In this document: positions 16,987 through 25,704 of the stretch, piece by piece | Layout: every line of letters begins with the position of its first letter | Position numbering within the stretch: the first letter of the stretch is position 1 | Origin: an uncultured Bacilli bacterium | Lineage (GTDB): Bacteria > Bacillota_I > Bacilli_A > RF39 > UBA660 | Length of the DNA stretch: 64,000 nt | Assembly: GCA_947632085.1 (NCBI GenBank) | Contig: CANRNY010000001.1 | Coordinates: 1 to 64,000 of the forward strand | Reading direction: 5' to 3' | The notes under the pieces: generated by a model | Seen by the model: the letters and a program-made list of their open reading frames with translations, nothing else | What the model was told of the DNA's origin: nothing | Database searches by the model: none | Program-made: the position numbers and the translations under genes

Positions 16987-19151
16987 AAATTATGTCCTCT
17001 TCCTACTTCTATTACGAAAGATAATGATTTTAAATCACTTATAAAGTTATCTAATTCTTGATTATTATTAGTTTTAACTGTTAAAGAATATATTGTTGCC
17101 ATATCTTCTTCTATCGTTTTAATTGCTTCAATATATACATCTTTTTGTGAAGCTTTAGTTATTATATCTAGTAATTGGTTTTTACCCTTTAATACTTTAA
17201 CATAAAGATCGGTAAAGTATGAAGAATCACTACTCATATTCCATTCAACATCTATAAGTCTTGTACTATTTTTTATATTAATACAATCAGCTTTATGAAC
17301 GGTAATTCCTTCTCCTTTCGTAATATAACCAACTATTTTATCTCCTTTAACTGGTTTACAACAATTAGCTATTGTAACTAATATATCATCAGTTCCAGCT
17401 ACTATAATATCTCCTTTAATCGCTTTACTACTATTAGCAACTCTATTAGCTACTTTACCTAAATATATATCTATAACATCTTTTTTATCAGCATATATTA
17501 AGTCTAGTATATAACCGGGTGTAAATCTTAAAGATCCTAATGATAGATATAGTTCATCTATATCTGTCATATGCGTATCTTTAAGTATTTTATTTAAGTT
17601 TTCTTCATTTAGAACATCATTAAATGATAATTTTCTTTTTCTTATTTCTTTTTCTAGCATTTCTTTACCAGTATTGATGTAATTAACACGATCTTGTTTA
17701 CTAAAGAATGATTTTATTTTTCCTTTAGCTTGACTAGTTTTAACAAAGTTTAACCAGTCTTTATTTGGATTAGCATCTTTACCAGTATTAATTTTAACTA
17801 TATCTCCATCTTGTAATTCATAATCAAGTGGTACTATTTGGTCGTTAACTATCGCCCCAATTGTTCTATCACCAACACCACTATGTATACGATAAGCAAA
17901 ATCAATTGGTGTAGCACCTTTAGGTAGTTCTAACACATCTCCTTTAGGTGTATAACAATATATTAAGTCAGAAAGTAATTCATCACTTAAATTATTAGCA
18001 AATTCTGTATCTGATGAAACTTCTTTATTTGCATCAATAATATTTCTAAACATTTCTAGTTTATGTTCCATCATACTTTGAATTTTAACTGATCCTTTTT
18101 CTTTATAAGACCAGTGTGAAGCAATACCTTTTTCGGCTATTTCATCCATTTCATATGTTCTTACTTGAACTTCAAATAAATGTCCATCAGGACCAAATAC
18201 TGTTGTATGTAAACTCTGATACATATTCTCTTTTGGATTAGCTATATAATCTTTAAATCTTTTAGGCATTGGTCTAAATTTACTATGTATTAAACCAATT
18301 GTTAAATAACAATCAGATTCTGTATCAACAAAAACTCTTAAAGCTAGAATATCATATATATCATTCCATCTTTTACCATTATCCATCTTATTATATAAAC
18401 TATGAACTGATTTAACACGCCCTTTAATTTTAAAATTAATTCCATTTTGGGTAAGTATATCCGAAATACTTTGTTTCATCTCCGTAAGTAAATCATTTAA
18501 TTCTTCTCTTGAAGCATCTAGTTTTTCTAAAATATCATTATATACATCAGGTTTAGTACATTTTAAACATAAATCTTCTAATTCACTTTTAATACTATTA
18601 ATTCCTAATCGATGGGCAATCGGTATTAATACTCTCGTCGTCTCATTAGCTTTTTGTTTTTGTTCTTGGGCAGGTAACGCATATATCGTTCTCATATTAT
18701 GTAATCTATCAGCTAATTTAATAAATAATACTCTAACATCTTCAGATAAACCAACTAATACTTTTCTTAAATAAGCTGCTGAAGAATCTTTCTCATCAGA
18801 TAACTCTAACTTATTAATCTTACTAATACTTGTAACTATATTAGCTATTTCATCTCCAAATTCATCTCTTATTTCACTAATAGTTGCTTCACTATGATTA
18901 ACAGTTTCATGTAATAATGCACAAGCAATAGTTATATAATCAACATTTAAATCACATAAAATATTAGCAACTTCCAAAGGATGAGTAATATACGCATCTC
19001 CATTACGTCTTACTTTCCCACTATGTTTATCTAAAGCAAATCCATAAGCTTTATTAATAACTTCTAATTCACTATCTTTCTTTATAAACTTCTTAACTTT
19101 TTCATATAATTCATCATAAGTAATAGGTTTTTCATGCAGATTTTCATTCAT
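16983..19151 (-). CDS. rel: RelA/SpoT-type (p)ppGpp synthetase with degenerate hydrolase site
   Basis: Makes the alarmone (p)ppGpp. Order of domains in 722 residues: HD (about 45-155), synthetase (about 210-335; RVKSVHSLYNKM, RFKDYIANPK, MYQSLHTTVFG, EVQVRT), TGS (about 395-455), zinc-finger-like CC segment (ANCCKPVKGDKIVGY), ACT (about 650-722). The synthetase motifs are intact and of the RxKD class. The HD site is not: the expected LLHDVVEDT reads LLHETVNHS (residues 79-87), so Asp-to-Glu, Glu-to-Asn and Asp-to-His changes hit the metal and catalytic residues, while His57 and Asp148 remain. I infer that hydrolysis is weak or lost. Co-transcribed with dtd and the ComN-like gene. Confidence 0.93.
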   Translation of the reverse strand: MNENLHEKPITYDELYEKVKKFIKKDSELEVINKAYGFALDKHSGKVRRNGDAYITHPLEVANILCDLNVDYITIACALLHETVNHSEATISEIRDEFGDEIANIVTSISKINKLELSDEKDSSAAYLRKVLVGLSEDVRVLFIKLADRLHNMRTIYALPAQEQKQKANETTRVLIPIAHRLGINSIKSELEDLCLKCTKPDVYNDILEKLDASREELNDLLTEMKQSISDILTQNGINFKIKGRVKSVHSLYNKMDNGKRWNDIYDILALRVFVDTESDCYLTIGLIHSKFRPMPKRFKDYIANPKENMYQSLHTTVFGPDGHLFEVQVRTYEMDEIAEKGIASHWSYKEKGSVKIQSMMEHKLEMFRNIIDANKEVSSDTEFANNLSDELLSDLIYCYTPKGDVLELPKGATPIDFAYRIHSGVGDRTIGAIVNDQIVPLDYELQDGDIVKINTGKDANPNKDWLNFVKTSQAKGKIKSFFSKQDRVNYINTGKEMLEKEIRKRKLSFNDVLNEENLNKILKDTHMTDIDELYLSLGSLRFTPGYILDLIYADKKDVIDIYLGKVANRVANSSKAIKGDIIVAGTDDILVTIANCCKPVKGDKIVGYITKGEGITVHKADCINIKNSTRLIDVEWNMSSDSSYFTDLYVKVLKGKNQLLDIITKASQKDVYIEAIKTIEEDMATIYSLTVKTNNNQELDNFISDLKSLSFVIEVGRGHNL

Positions 19152-19168
19152 TTTGTTTATTCCTCCTA

Positions 19169-19465
19169 CTATATATCTTTTAATTTAGGTAAATCTATAA
19201 CTTCTATATTATTATCTTTTGGCATATGTATTTTATGATAGTATTCCATTATTTTTATATTAGGTGTATTTAAGATATCATCAACCATCTCACATAGTTC
19301 TAACCCTATACTCGTATTCCATTTATTAAATCTCATATAATCCCAGATATCTTCTTCCATAATACTTTTATATCCGTCTTTATGAATTCTTTTCTTTTTA
19401 CTTCTTAAAGCCGGTAATATTCTTTTATAAAGTTCTTCTTGTGATTCAAATACTATTTCATTCAT
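19169..19465 (-). CDS. ComN-like post-transcriptional regulator
   Basis: A 98-residue protein when started at the ATG at 19465, which has AGGTGA four bases upstream; an in-frame ATG at 19510 lies in the promoter region. The pattern ELYKRILPALRSK, GYKSIMEEDIWDYM, NKW and LCEMVDDILN matches what I remember of the ComN/YrzD family, which in Bacillus subtilis acts on comE mRNA localisation and stability and has the same length. It is 17 bases upstream of rel and so shares its transcript. The family call rests on pattern memory; its target here is unknown. Confidence 0.65.
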   Translation of the reverse strand: MNEIVFESQEELYKRILPALRSKKKRIHKDGYKSIMEEDIWDYMRFNKWNTSIGLELCEMVDDILNTPNIKIMEYYHKIHMPKDNNIEVIDLPKLKDI

Positions 19466-19539
19466 ACTATCACCTAAAATAAACCCCTTACTAGACTTAT
19501 TATATAACAAAACCTAAAACTAATAAAGGAGAAAAGACT

Positions 19540-20826
19540 ACGAAAAATAATTTTTGGAAATCAACATTTATCTTACTTATCGGTGGTTTTTTAACGAAAA
19601 TAATTGGTTTAATCATTAAAATTATTTACACTAGATATCTAGGTATTAATGGTATTAGTTTATTTTCTTTAATCTCACCAACTTATTCTTTACTTATGAG
19701 TTTAGCTTCTTTTAATATGATTATTTCAATAAGTAAAAGAATAAGTTCTAATATAAGTAGTAAGAAAGTCTTAATTAATTCATGTTATATTATGTTTATT
19801 TTAAATATTTTTTTAATAACTATTATGTTTATTTCTAGTAAATATATAAGTAATAATTTATTAAAGAATAATGATACTTATTATCCCTTACTTGCTTGTA
19901 CTCTTACTTTACCATTCATTTCTTTAGGCTATATTATTAAAGGCTATTTTTATGGTAAACAAAATATGACTCCTCATATGGTAAGTAATGTCTTAGAACA
20001 ATTATTTCGATTATTTATCATAAGTCTAATCCTTCCTAAAGTCTTAAAATATGGTATTGTCGTTTCTGTTACAATCTTTATTTTATTTAATATATTAAGC
20101 GAATCATTTTCTATTCTTATCTTTATCTTCTTTTTACCTAAACACTTAAAAATAACTAAAAAAGATCTTAATTTTGATTATCACGAAACTAAAGAAATAC
20201 TATCTATTTCCCTTCCTTCTGTATCAGGACGTCTTTTAGGTAATATCGGTTTCTTCTTAGAACCAATCCTATTAACTAATATCTTACTATTTAAAGGTAG
20301 TTCCATAAATTATATTACTAGTGAATATGGTATATATAATGCTTATGCTATTAGTACTTTACTATTTCCTTCTTTTTTTATCGGCGCAATAAGTAATGCC
20401 CTCTTACCTGAAATATCTAAAGAATATGCAAATAATAATTATTATATGGTTAAAAAAAGAATTAAAGAATCTTTACTTATTTCTTTTATTATTGGTCTTA
20501 TCTGTACATCTTTTGTCTTTATCTTTCGTAATCCTATCTTACATCTATTATATAATACTACTAAAGGATCTAATTACATCGCCATATTAAGTCCATTCTT
20601 TGTTTTATTCTATCTTGAATCCCCCTTAAATAGTATCTTAGTAGGCTTAAATAAAGTAAATAAATGTATGCTCATAAGTATTACTGGTATGATTATTAAA
20701 TTACTATGTATCGTAATCTTTGGTCTTTTAAACTTTAAAATATACGCTTTAATAATCTCTGAAATAATAAATATTACATATATAACTATCTTAAACTATA
20801 TTACTTTAAAAAAAGTTCTCAAATAA
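19540..20826 (+). CDS. SpoVB/MurJ-type polysaccharide flippase with ACG in start position
   Basis: Multi-pass membrane protein of the MOP flippase superfamily, which moves lipid-linked wall or capsule precursors across the membrane. Homology to the family begins at 19543 (KNNFWKSTFILL, then IGGFLTKIIGLIIKIIYTRYLG, the usual first helix). AAAGGAG lies eight bases before 19540, but the codon at the start position is ACG, and there is no ATG, GTG or TTG upstream in frame. The first ATG (19696) would delete the whole first helix. About 12 hydrophobic helices follow to residue 428. Either ACG is used, or one base is mutated or miscalled. Divergent from the ComN-like gene. Confidence 0.8.
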   Translation, partial: TKNNFWKSTFILLIGGFLTKIIGLIIKIIYTRYLGINGISLFSLISPTYSLLMSLASFNMIISISKRISSNISSKKVLINSCYIMFILNIFLITIMFISSKYISNNLLKNNDTYYPLLACTLTLPFISLGYIIKGYFYGKQNMTPHMVSNVLEQLFRLFIISLILPKVLKYGIVVSVTIFILFNILSESFSILIFIFFLPKHLKITKKDLNFDYHETKEILSISLPSVSGRLLGNIGFFLEPILLTNILLFKGSSINYITSEYGIYNAYAISTLLFPSFFIGAISNALLPEISKEYANNNYYMVKKRIKESLLISFIIGLICTSFVFIFRNPILHLLYNTTKGSNYIAILSPFFVLFYLESPLNSILVGLNKVNKCMLISITGMIIKLLCIVIFGLLNFKIYALIISEIINITYITILNYITLKKVLK

Positions 20827-20827
20827 A

Positions 20828-20850
20828 AAAATAGTTTATCAAAACTATTT
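20828..20850. terminator. Convergent terminator
   Basis: AAATAGTTT / AAACTATTT hairpin between the flippase and the YetF-like gene, with A/T runs on both sides. Confidence 0.7.
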
Positions 20851-21477
20851 CTTCTTAATTACATATAAATGGCTCTTTCGATAAATACAATAAAATATAT
20901 CTTTAACCAATAAATTATTCTTTTCTAATACTCTATCTAACCACTCTTGATTCTTATCAATAAATGCTAAATTATCTTTTTGAATAACTCCTTCAACAAT
21001 AATCGGTAATGGTAAAGGTGACTTCATCTTTAATGGTTTATAAGGAAATATCGATAAAACTCCATTAGGTTCTAAAAAAGCATATTCAACGTCTTCAATT
21101 GAAGTAATACTTTTCTTTCTAAGTTCTAATAATAAATCATCTAAAGAATATCTCTGAGAAATTAAATTCTTATAAACTAATTTACCATCTTTAATAATAA
21201 TACTTGGTTTACCACCAAATAAACGATTAAAAGTACGTGATTTAACACTAACAAAACCTAATACTAATTCTAAGATAACTAAAACACTTACTGGTAAAAC
21301 TGTATATAAAATACTTTGATCTAACTTCTCAATACTCATCGCTACTAATTCAGCTATCAAAATTGAAACAATTAAATCAATAATTCCTAACTGCCCAACT
21401 TCTCTTTTACCCATTATTCGATAACAAAAAGTTACAAAGAAATAAAAAAATAACGTTCTAATAACTGTATCAAACAT
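20845..21477 (-). CDS. YetF/DUF421-family membrane protein
   Basis: Start at the ATG at 21477 with AGGTGAT three bases upstream; a further in-frame ATG at 21513 adds only a hydrophobic tail from the promoter region. Three helices at the N-terminus (about 5-80; RIMGKREVGQLGIIDLIVSILIAE is a family hallmark) are followed by a small cytosolic alpha/beta domain with GGKPSIIIKDGKLVYKNL, RYSLDDLLLELRKK and VEYAFLEPNGVLSI, all typical of DUF421. The family is widespread in spore-formers and close relatives; its role is poorly known. 210 residues, normal size. Confidence 0.88.
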   Translation of the reverse strand: MFDTVIRTLFFYFFVTFCYRIMGKREVGQLGIIDLIVSILIAELVAMSIEKLDQSILYTVLPVSVLVILELVLGFVSVKSRTFNRLFGGKPSIIIKDGKLVYKNLISQRYSLDDLLLELRKKSITSIEDVEYAFLEPNGVLSIFPYKPLKMKSPLPLPIIVEGVIQKDNLAFIDKNQEWLDRVLEKNNLLVKDIFYCIYRKSHLYVIKKK

Positions 21478-21544
21478 AATATCACCTAAAATTATTATGG
21501 TAATAATAATCATATTTTAAACATATTATTACATAGGTGATACG

Positions 21545-21910
21545 ATGAAAATCTTAAAAAAATACGATTACATATATAAATTTATCTTCTTTATAATCTT
21601 CTTATCTCTCATTCTAACTATTATTAACTTAATCTTTAACTTTAGTCCTAATATCATCAAACTAATTATTCTCTTAAGTATGATAACTTATTCCTTCATT
21701 ATTGGCTTTAAAAAAGGTCTTAAAGCCGATAATAAAGGCTATATAATCGGACTTAAAACTGGTTTAATAAACATCTTAATTCTCTTTATCTTAAGTTTAC
21801 TTACACTAACTATTAATATCTCTTTAAAAAAACTTATCTATTACTTAATAATTCTTATAAGTACTATCTTTGGTAGTATTATAGGTATAAATAAAAAGAA
21901 TTCTAATTAG
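21545..21910 (+). CDS. Small four-helix membrane protein (TIGR04086-like)
   Basis: 121 residues, four predicted transmembrane helices with glycines spaced through the second and third (SFIIGFKKGLKADNKGYIIGLKTG). This layout matches the TIGR04086/YrzE-type membrane proteins of Bacillota, of unknown role. AGGTGAT lies close before the ATG. It is divergent from the YetF-like gene and converges on the next gene, whose stop it overlaps by 8 bases within a palindromic terminator. Confidence 0.6.
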   Translation: MKILKKYDYIYKFIFFIIFLSLILTIINLIFNFSPNIIKLIILLSMITYSFIIGFKKGLKADNKGYIIGLKTGLINILILFILSLLTLTINISLKKLIYYLIILISTIFGSIIGINKKNSN

Positions 21911-21922
21911 AATTCTTTTTAT
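21891..21922. terminator. Bidirectional terminator
   Basis: A 32-base palindrome AAAAAGAATTCT / AGAATTCTTTTT covers the stops of both converging genes. Confidence 0.85.
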
Positions 21923-23084
21923 CATCTTCAGGTTTAGGTATAGCATAAGTAACAGGACCAGTTTCTTCACTCATAATTTGTAATTTATTATTATCTACTA
22001 CCGTAAATATTGTTCCATCATCACAACTAAGCGTATTACCAACTACCGTAAATGTTAACTCAGTATTATTATAATATAAAGTATTTAAAGAAGTAATTTG
22101 TAATATATCTTCTGTTGATTCTATCTCTCCATTAATTGAAGAAAATAACTCTCCCTTATATTCACCAATTTCTAAAGTATAATCATTAAGTTTAATAATC
22201 TTTTCCTGTGTAACATCAATATTATTATCTATAATATATTTATTTCTTTCTTCTTTTAACTTTTCTATTTCATTATTAATATTATTTGTATCATCTTCAT
22301 ATCTTTGAACTTTAGTTAAATAATCATCTTTAAAAGTATCTTTTTCTATTTCATAAAATATTAATTCATAATTAGAATGAACATAATCACTATTATATTT
22401 CTTTACTTCATCATCATTAGTAGCTTTTATTGTTGCATCTAATGCCGTCCCATCTATTAATTGTGAAACAATAGTATATTTACCATATGTATTATTACCT
22501 ATATATAAGTACCATAATACTTCTTCTATATTAACTGGTGTAATTAAATATAATCTTGTATTATTATATGTTCTAGTTTTACTAACTTCCCCATTTTTAA
22601 TAAATAATATATCTGTAGCTTCTTCCCCAGCTTTATCTACATAATTCATAACCAATTCTGGTACTTCATCATTTGTTAAATCAACAAAAGCTATATCAAA
22701 CTTATCTATATTTTCAAAATAATCTTGAATATATAACCCATATGTATTCGCCCATTCATAAGCCGTATCAAAAGTAATCTTCTCTTCCTTATTATCATTC
22801 CCTTTTAATGGTGATTTACCTTTAGAACCCCCAAAAACCATTGTATAACCACCAACTAAAACAATAACTACAATTAAAGCTATAACTACTACCAATGGAT
22901 TAAACTTCTTCTTCCCCTTATTACTTTGTCCCACAGGATTAGTAGTAACAGTCGTATTATTAGTAGTAGCATTAGTTACATTACTATTACCATCTCCAGT
23001 AACAGCCGTATCATTACTATTTACAACTTGATTACTATCATGATTAAAATTAGGTCTAATAACATTATCATTCTGATTATTCAT
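21903..23084 (-). CDS. Single-pass membrane protein with exported domain shared with its neighbour
   Basis: 393 residues. Residues 1-65 are an Asn/Thr-rich cytosolic tail, about 66-88 a transmembrane helix (LVVVIALIVVIVLVGGYTMVFGG), and the rest is outside. The outside part has AFVDLTNDEVPELVMN, a calcium-loop-like DLxxDxxPEL motif, followed by a coiled-coil (DDTNNINNEIEKLKEERNKY). The same order of motifs is found in the next gene downstream in coordinate (ending 25577), so the two share an exported domain on different anchors. The end is a small beta domain (NTLYYNNTELTFTVVGN). Start ATG with AGGAG upstream. Function unknown. Confidence 0.7.
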   Translation of the reverse strand: MNNQNDNVIRPNFNHDSNQVVNSNDTAVTGDGNSNVTNATTNNTTVTTNPVGQSNKGKKKFNPLVVVIALIVVIVLVGGYTMVFGGSKGKSPLKGNDNKEEKITFDTAYEWANTYGLYIQDYFENIDKFDIAFVDLTNDEVPELVMNYVDKAGEEATDILFIKNGEVSKTRTYNNTRLYLITPVNIEEVLWYLYIGNNTYGKYTIVSQLIDGTALDATIKATNDDEVKKYNSDYVHSNYELIFYEIEKDTFKDDYLTKVQRYEDDTNNINNEIEKLKEERNKYIIDNNIDVTQEKIIKLNDYTLEIGEYKGELFSSINGEIESTEDILQITSLNTLYYNNTELTFTVVGNTLSCDDGTIFTVVDNNKLQIMSEETGPVTYAIPKPEDDKKNSN

Positions 23085-23160
23085 ATAATCACTCTCCTAT
23101 TATATATTACCACGAACTACCAAAAAATAAAATTCCTATAATACTAAACATTTACAAAAT

Positions 23161-23182
23161 AAAAAGCACCTTAGTGCTTTTT
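23161..23182 (-). terminator. Terminator
   Basis: AAAAAGCAC / GTGCTTTTT stem followed by an A/T run on the minus strand, overlapping the end of the DUF898-like gene. Confidence 0.8.
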
Positions 23183-25577
23183 ATACATTATGTACATCCC
23201 AATCAGTAATTAAATAACTATTACTACTAGCTTGATACTCAATAGTTACTTCTACATATTGTGTTAAATAATTACCTAATCCTTCATATATATTTAATCT
23301 AACTTTAGATACTCCATCACTAGAAGATATTAAAGAATAATCTTTAAGATAAGGTCCATCCCCAATACCCATATTAGGCCAATAAACTTTACCATTATAT
23401 TCTTTAAAGTCATAACATAATCTACTAAATTGATTAAATCTACTTTCATCTACATACTTAGCTAATTCTTGTTTAATACCATTAATACTCGTAGCACCAA
23501 CAAGTTCATATATCATTGCTTCTTTAGGTACTCCAGGAATAGTAATATTTACTTGTTTATATTGATATACTTTTATCCATCCATATTCTTCACCTAAGTA
23601 AGCTCCAATAAACCATTTAATATTATCATCAATTTTATCTTTATAATTATCAGCTGTTAAAGTACTATTTTTAAGTAATTCTTGTTCTTGTTTATATTCT
23701 TCTACTTTAGTATCTATTTCATCATCATTTAAACTATCATAACTCTTATTATCATTATAATCATCTACTAAACTAGATACATCTTTCTTTAATTCTTTTT
23801 CTTCTAATTCACGATAATTTACATTAGTTTCTGTATCTATATATTGATCATTAAATTCTTTTTCTTTCTCTTTAGTATCTACTCTAAATATATCTTGTTC
23901 TTCTTCAAATACTGTATCAGCTTTAGTATAAGCTTTTTCATTTTCTACTATATACCAATCTTGTTCTTCTTCATTCATATCATATAAATTAGTAAGTTTA
24001 GAACTATCATAACTATCAGATTCTTCTACTTTATTATCTTCTATCGTTAATATTACTATTTGATTAGTATTACTATCACAGTTAACACAATATATTATTT
24101 CTTTATCTAGGACTAATTCTGGTGTTTTATCTTTATCAAGGTCTATGAAAGCCCCTTTATATTCACCATTATCATATCCTTTCTTTTTAAGATATTTATA
24201 GTACTTATCTCCCCATTCACTACCAGTTTCAGTTTCTTCTACTTCTTCTGTCTTATCTTTATCATTTTTAAAATAATCTAATAATGAATTAGGCATTACA
24301 ACAAATACAATACCTAGTACAAATATTATAATAGCTATTATTAAAGGTATTATAACTGCTAATACTGGATTATATGTCTTTTTACTTAAACCTCTTTTAT
24401 TAGTATGTTTAACTTCCCATTTTAAAGCATTTACTGGTATCCAGAAACTATATATACCTAAAGTAATTATTGTAAAGAATACCCATTTAATACATAAGCC
24501 AAAGTATCCTAAAGCATGACCATCAAATTCTAATTCATCACCGTCTATAATTATATGTTTAATACGCCAACTCATAGCATAGCAATAAGCACAAGGATAT
24601 AAAATACCTAAACTAAATACTGAAATTAATATACATACAAGTAATACTCCTATAAATTGTAATGTATTACCAGTAAATGATGATTGTTTTTCAGGATTAA
24701 CTTCCCCACCTACATAGTGAACATGTTTTATTACCCATTTATTCCAAGCAACAGGTATAAAGAATAAGTATATACCTAAAGTAATTACGGATAATAATAT
24801 CCAACAAATCATCTTACCTAGTAATTGAAAATAATTACCATCAAACGTAACTCTTCTTCCATTAATAACTGTATGTTTATATTGCCATTTAAGTAAGAAG
24901 ATTGATGCTAAAGGCGCTAATAAGCCTAAAGAACATACTGTAAGTAAGAAACCTAATAAACGCCAACCAATAAGTCCTAACACCCCACCATCAAAGAAAC
25001 TTTGTGGATATGAGTTTTCAAACTCAATAGTAGGTTGTGCTTGTTCTAAAGGTTTTTCTTTTATTTCTTCTACCTTCGCGTCTACTGGATTAGTAACAGC
25101 TACCACTCCTTCCGTTACTAATGAAGCATTATCTTTTATTTCATCCTTTAAACCATTTATATCTTCTTCTTGTTTCTTAGTAACCTCTTTTACTTCTTCT
25201 TTTAATGCTTCTACTTCTTTCTTCTGTTCTTTAGAAGCATCATTTATTTCATTTTTAATATCTTTAACAACCTTTTGTTGTTCTTTAGATGCTTCCTTAA
25301 CTTCATTAAGTGTATCTTTAGTTTCTTTCTTTATATCTTTTACTACATCATTAACGATTTCTTTTTTTAATTCTTCTTTTATTTTATCTAAATTAGGTTC
25401 AGCTTTAACTTCTTTCTTAGAAGTAGCTTTTTTAGTTTCTTTCTTTACTTTATCAGTACTCTTCGTACTACTAGTACTTCTTTTTCTTGTTGTAGTACTA
25501 CTTTTAGCATTTGGATTATTTCTAGATCTTTTAGTACTTTTATTTTTCTTTTCTGTCTCTTTTTTTTCTTCAGCCAT
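23181..25577 (-). CDS. DUF898 (YjgN-like) membrane protein with coiled-coil and exported domain
   Basis: 798 residues in three parts. Residues 1-190 are Lys/Glu-rich, with a long coiled coil (KKETKDTLNEVKEASKEQQK and similar heptads), predicted to be cytosolic. About 195-430 hold three DUF898 modules, each with FDG, a hydrophobic stretch, TLGIYxFxxP and KWxxKH, giving seven or eight helices. After a last helix (about 405-427) the C-terminal 360 residues lie outside; their first half (AFIDLDKDKTPELVLD, NEEEQDWYIVENEKAYTKAD) matches the exported domain of the neighbouring gene. GGAGGT precedes the ATG. No function known; the fusion layout is unusual for DUF898. Confidence 0.75.
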   Translation of the reverse strand: MAEEKKETEKKNKSTKRSRNNPNAKSSTTTRKRSTSSTKSTDKVKKETKKATSKKEVKAEPNLDKIKEELKKEIVNDVVKDIKKETKDTLNEVKEASKEQQKVVKDIKNEINDASKEQKKEVEALKEEVKEVTKKQEEDINGLKDEIKDNASLVTEGVVAVTNPVDAKVEEIKEKPLEQAQPTIEFENSYPQSFFDGGVLGLIGWRLLGFLLTVCSLGLLAPLASIFLLKWQYKHTVINGRRVTFDGNYFQLLGKMICWILLSVITLGIYLFFIPVAWNKWVIKHVHYVGGEVNPEKQSSFTGNTLQFIGVLLVCILISVFSLGILYPCAYCYAMSWRIKHIIIDGDELEFDGHALGYFGLCIKWVFFTIITLGIYSFWIPVNALKWEVKHTNKRGLSKKTYNPVLAVIIPLIIAIIIFVLGIVFVVMPNSLLDYFKNDKDKTEEVEETETGSEWGDKYYKYLKKKGYDNGEYKGAFIDLDKDKTPELVLDKEIIYCVNCDSNTNQIVILTIEDNKVEESDSYDSSKLTNLYDMNEEEQDWYIVENEKAYTKADTVFEEEQDIFRVDTKEKEKEFNDQYIDTETNVNYRELEEKELKKDVSSLVDDYNDNKSYDSLNDDEIDTKVEEYKQEQELLKNSTLTADNYKDKIDDNIKWFIGAYLGEEYGWIKVYQYKQVNITIPGVPKEAMIYELVGATSINGIKQELAKYVDESRFNQFSRLCYDFKEYNGKVYWPNMGIGDGPYLKDYSLISSSDGVSKVRLNIYEGLGNYLTQYVEVTIEYQASSNSYLITDWDVHNV

Positions 25578-25665
25578 AATATCTTACCTCCACATCTTCA
25601 TATGATATCTACTATTAATATAATAACACAATTTATTAATCCATTAAATATAATTTTTTATTTTC

Positions 25666-25700
25666 AAAAAAAAATAAAAACTAATAATTAGTTTTTATTT
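25666..25700 (-). terminator. Terminator of the 1685-residue protein
   Basis: AAATAAAAACTAAT / ATTAGTTTTTATTT palindrome, then A/T-rich sequence on the minus strand. Confidence 0.7.
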
Positions 25701-25704
25701 AATA

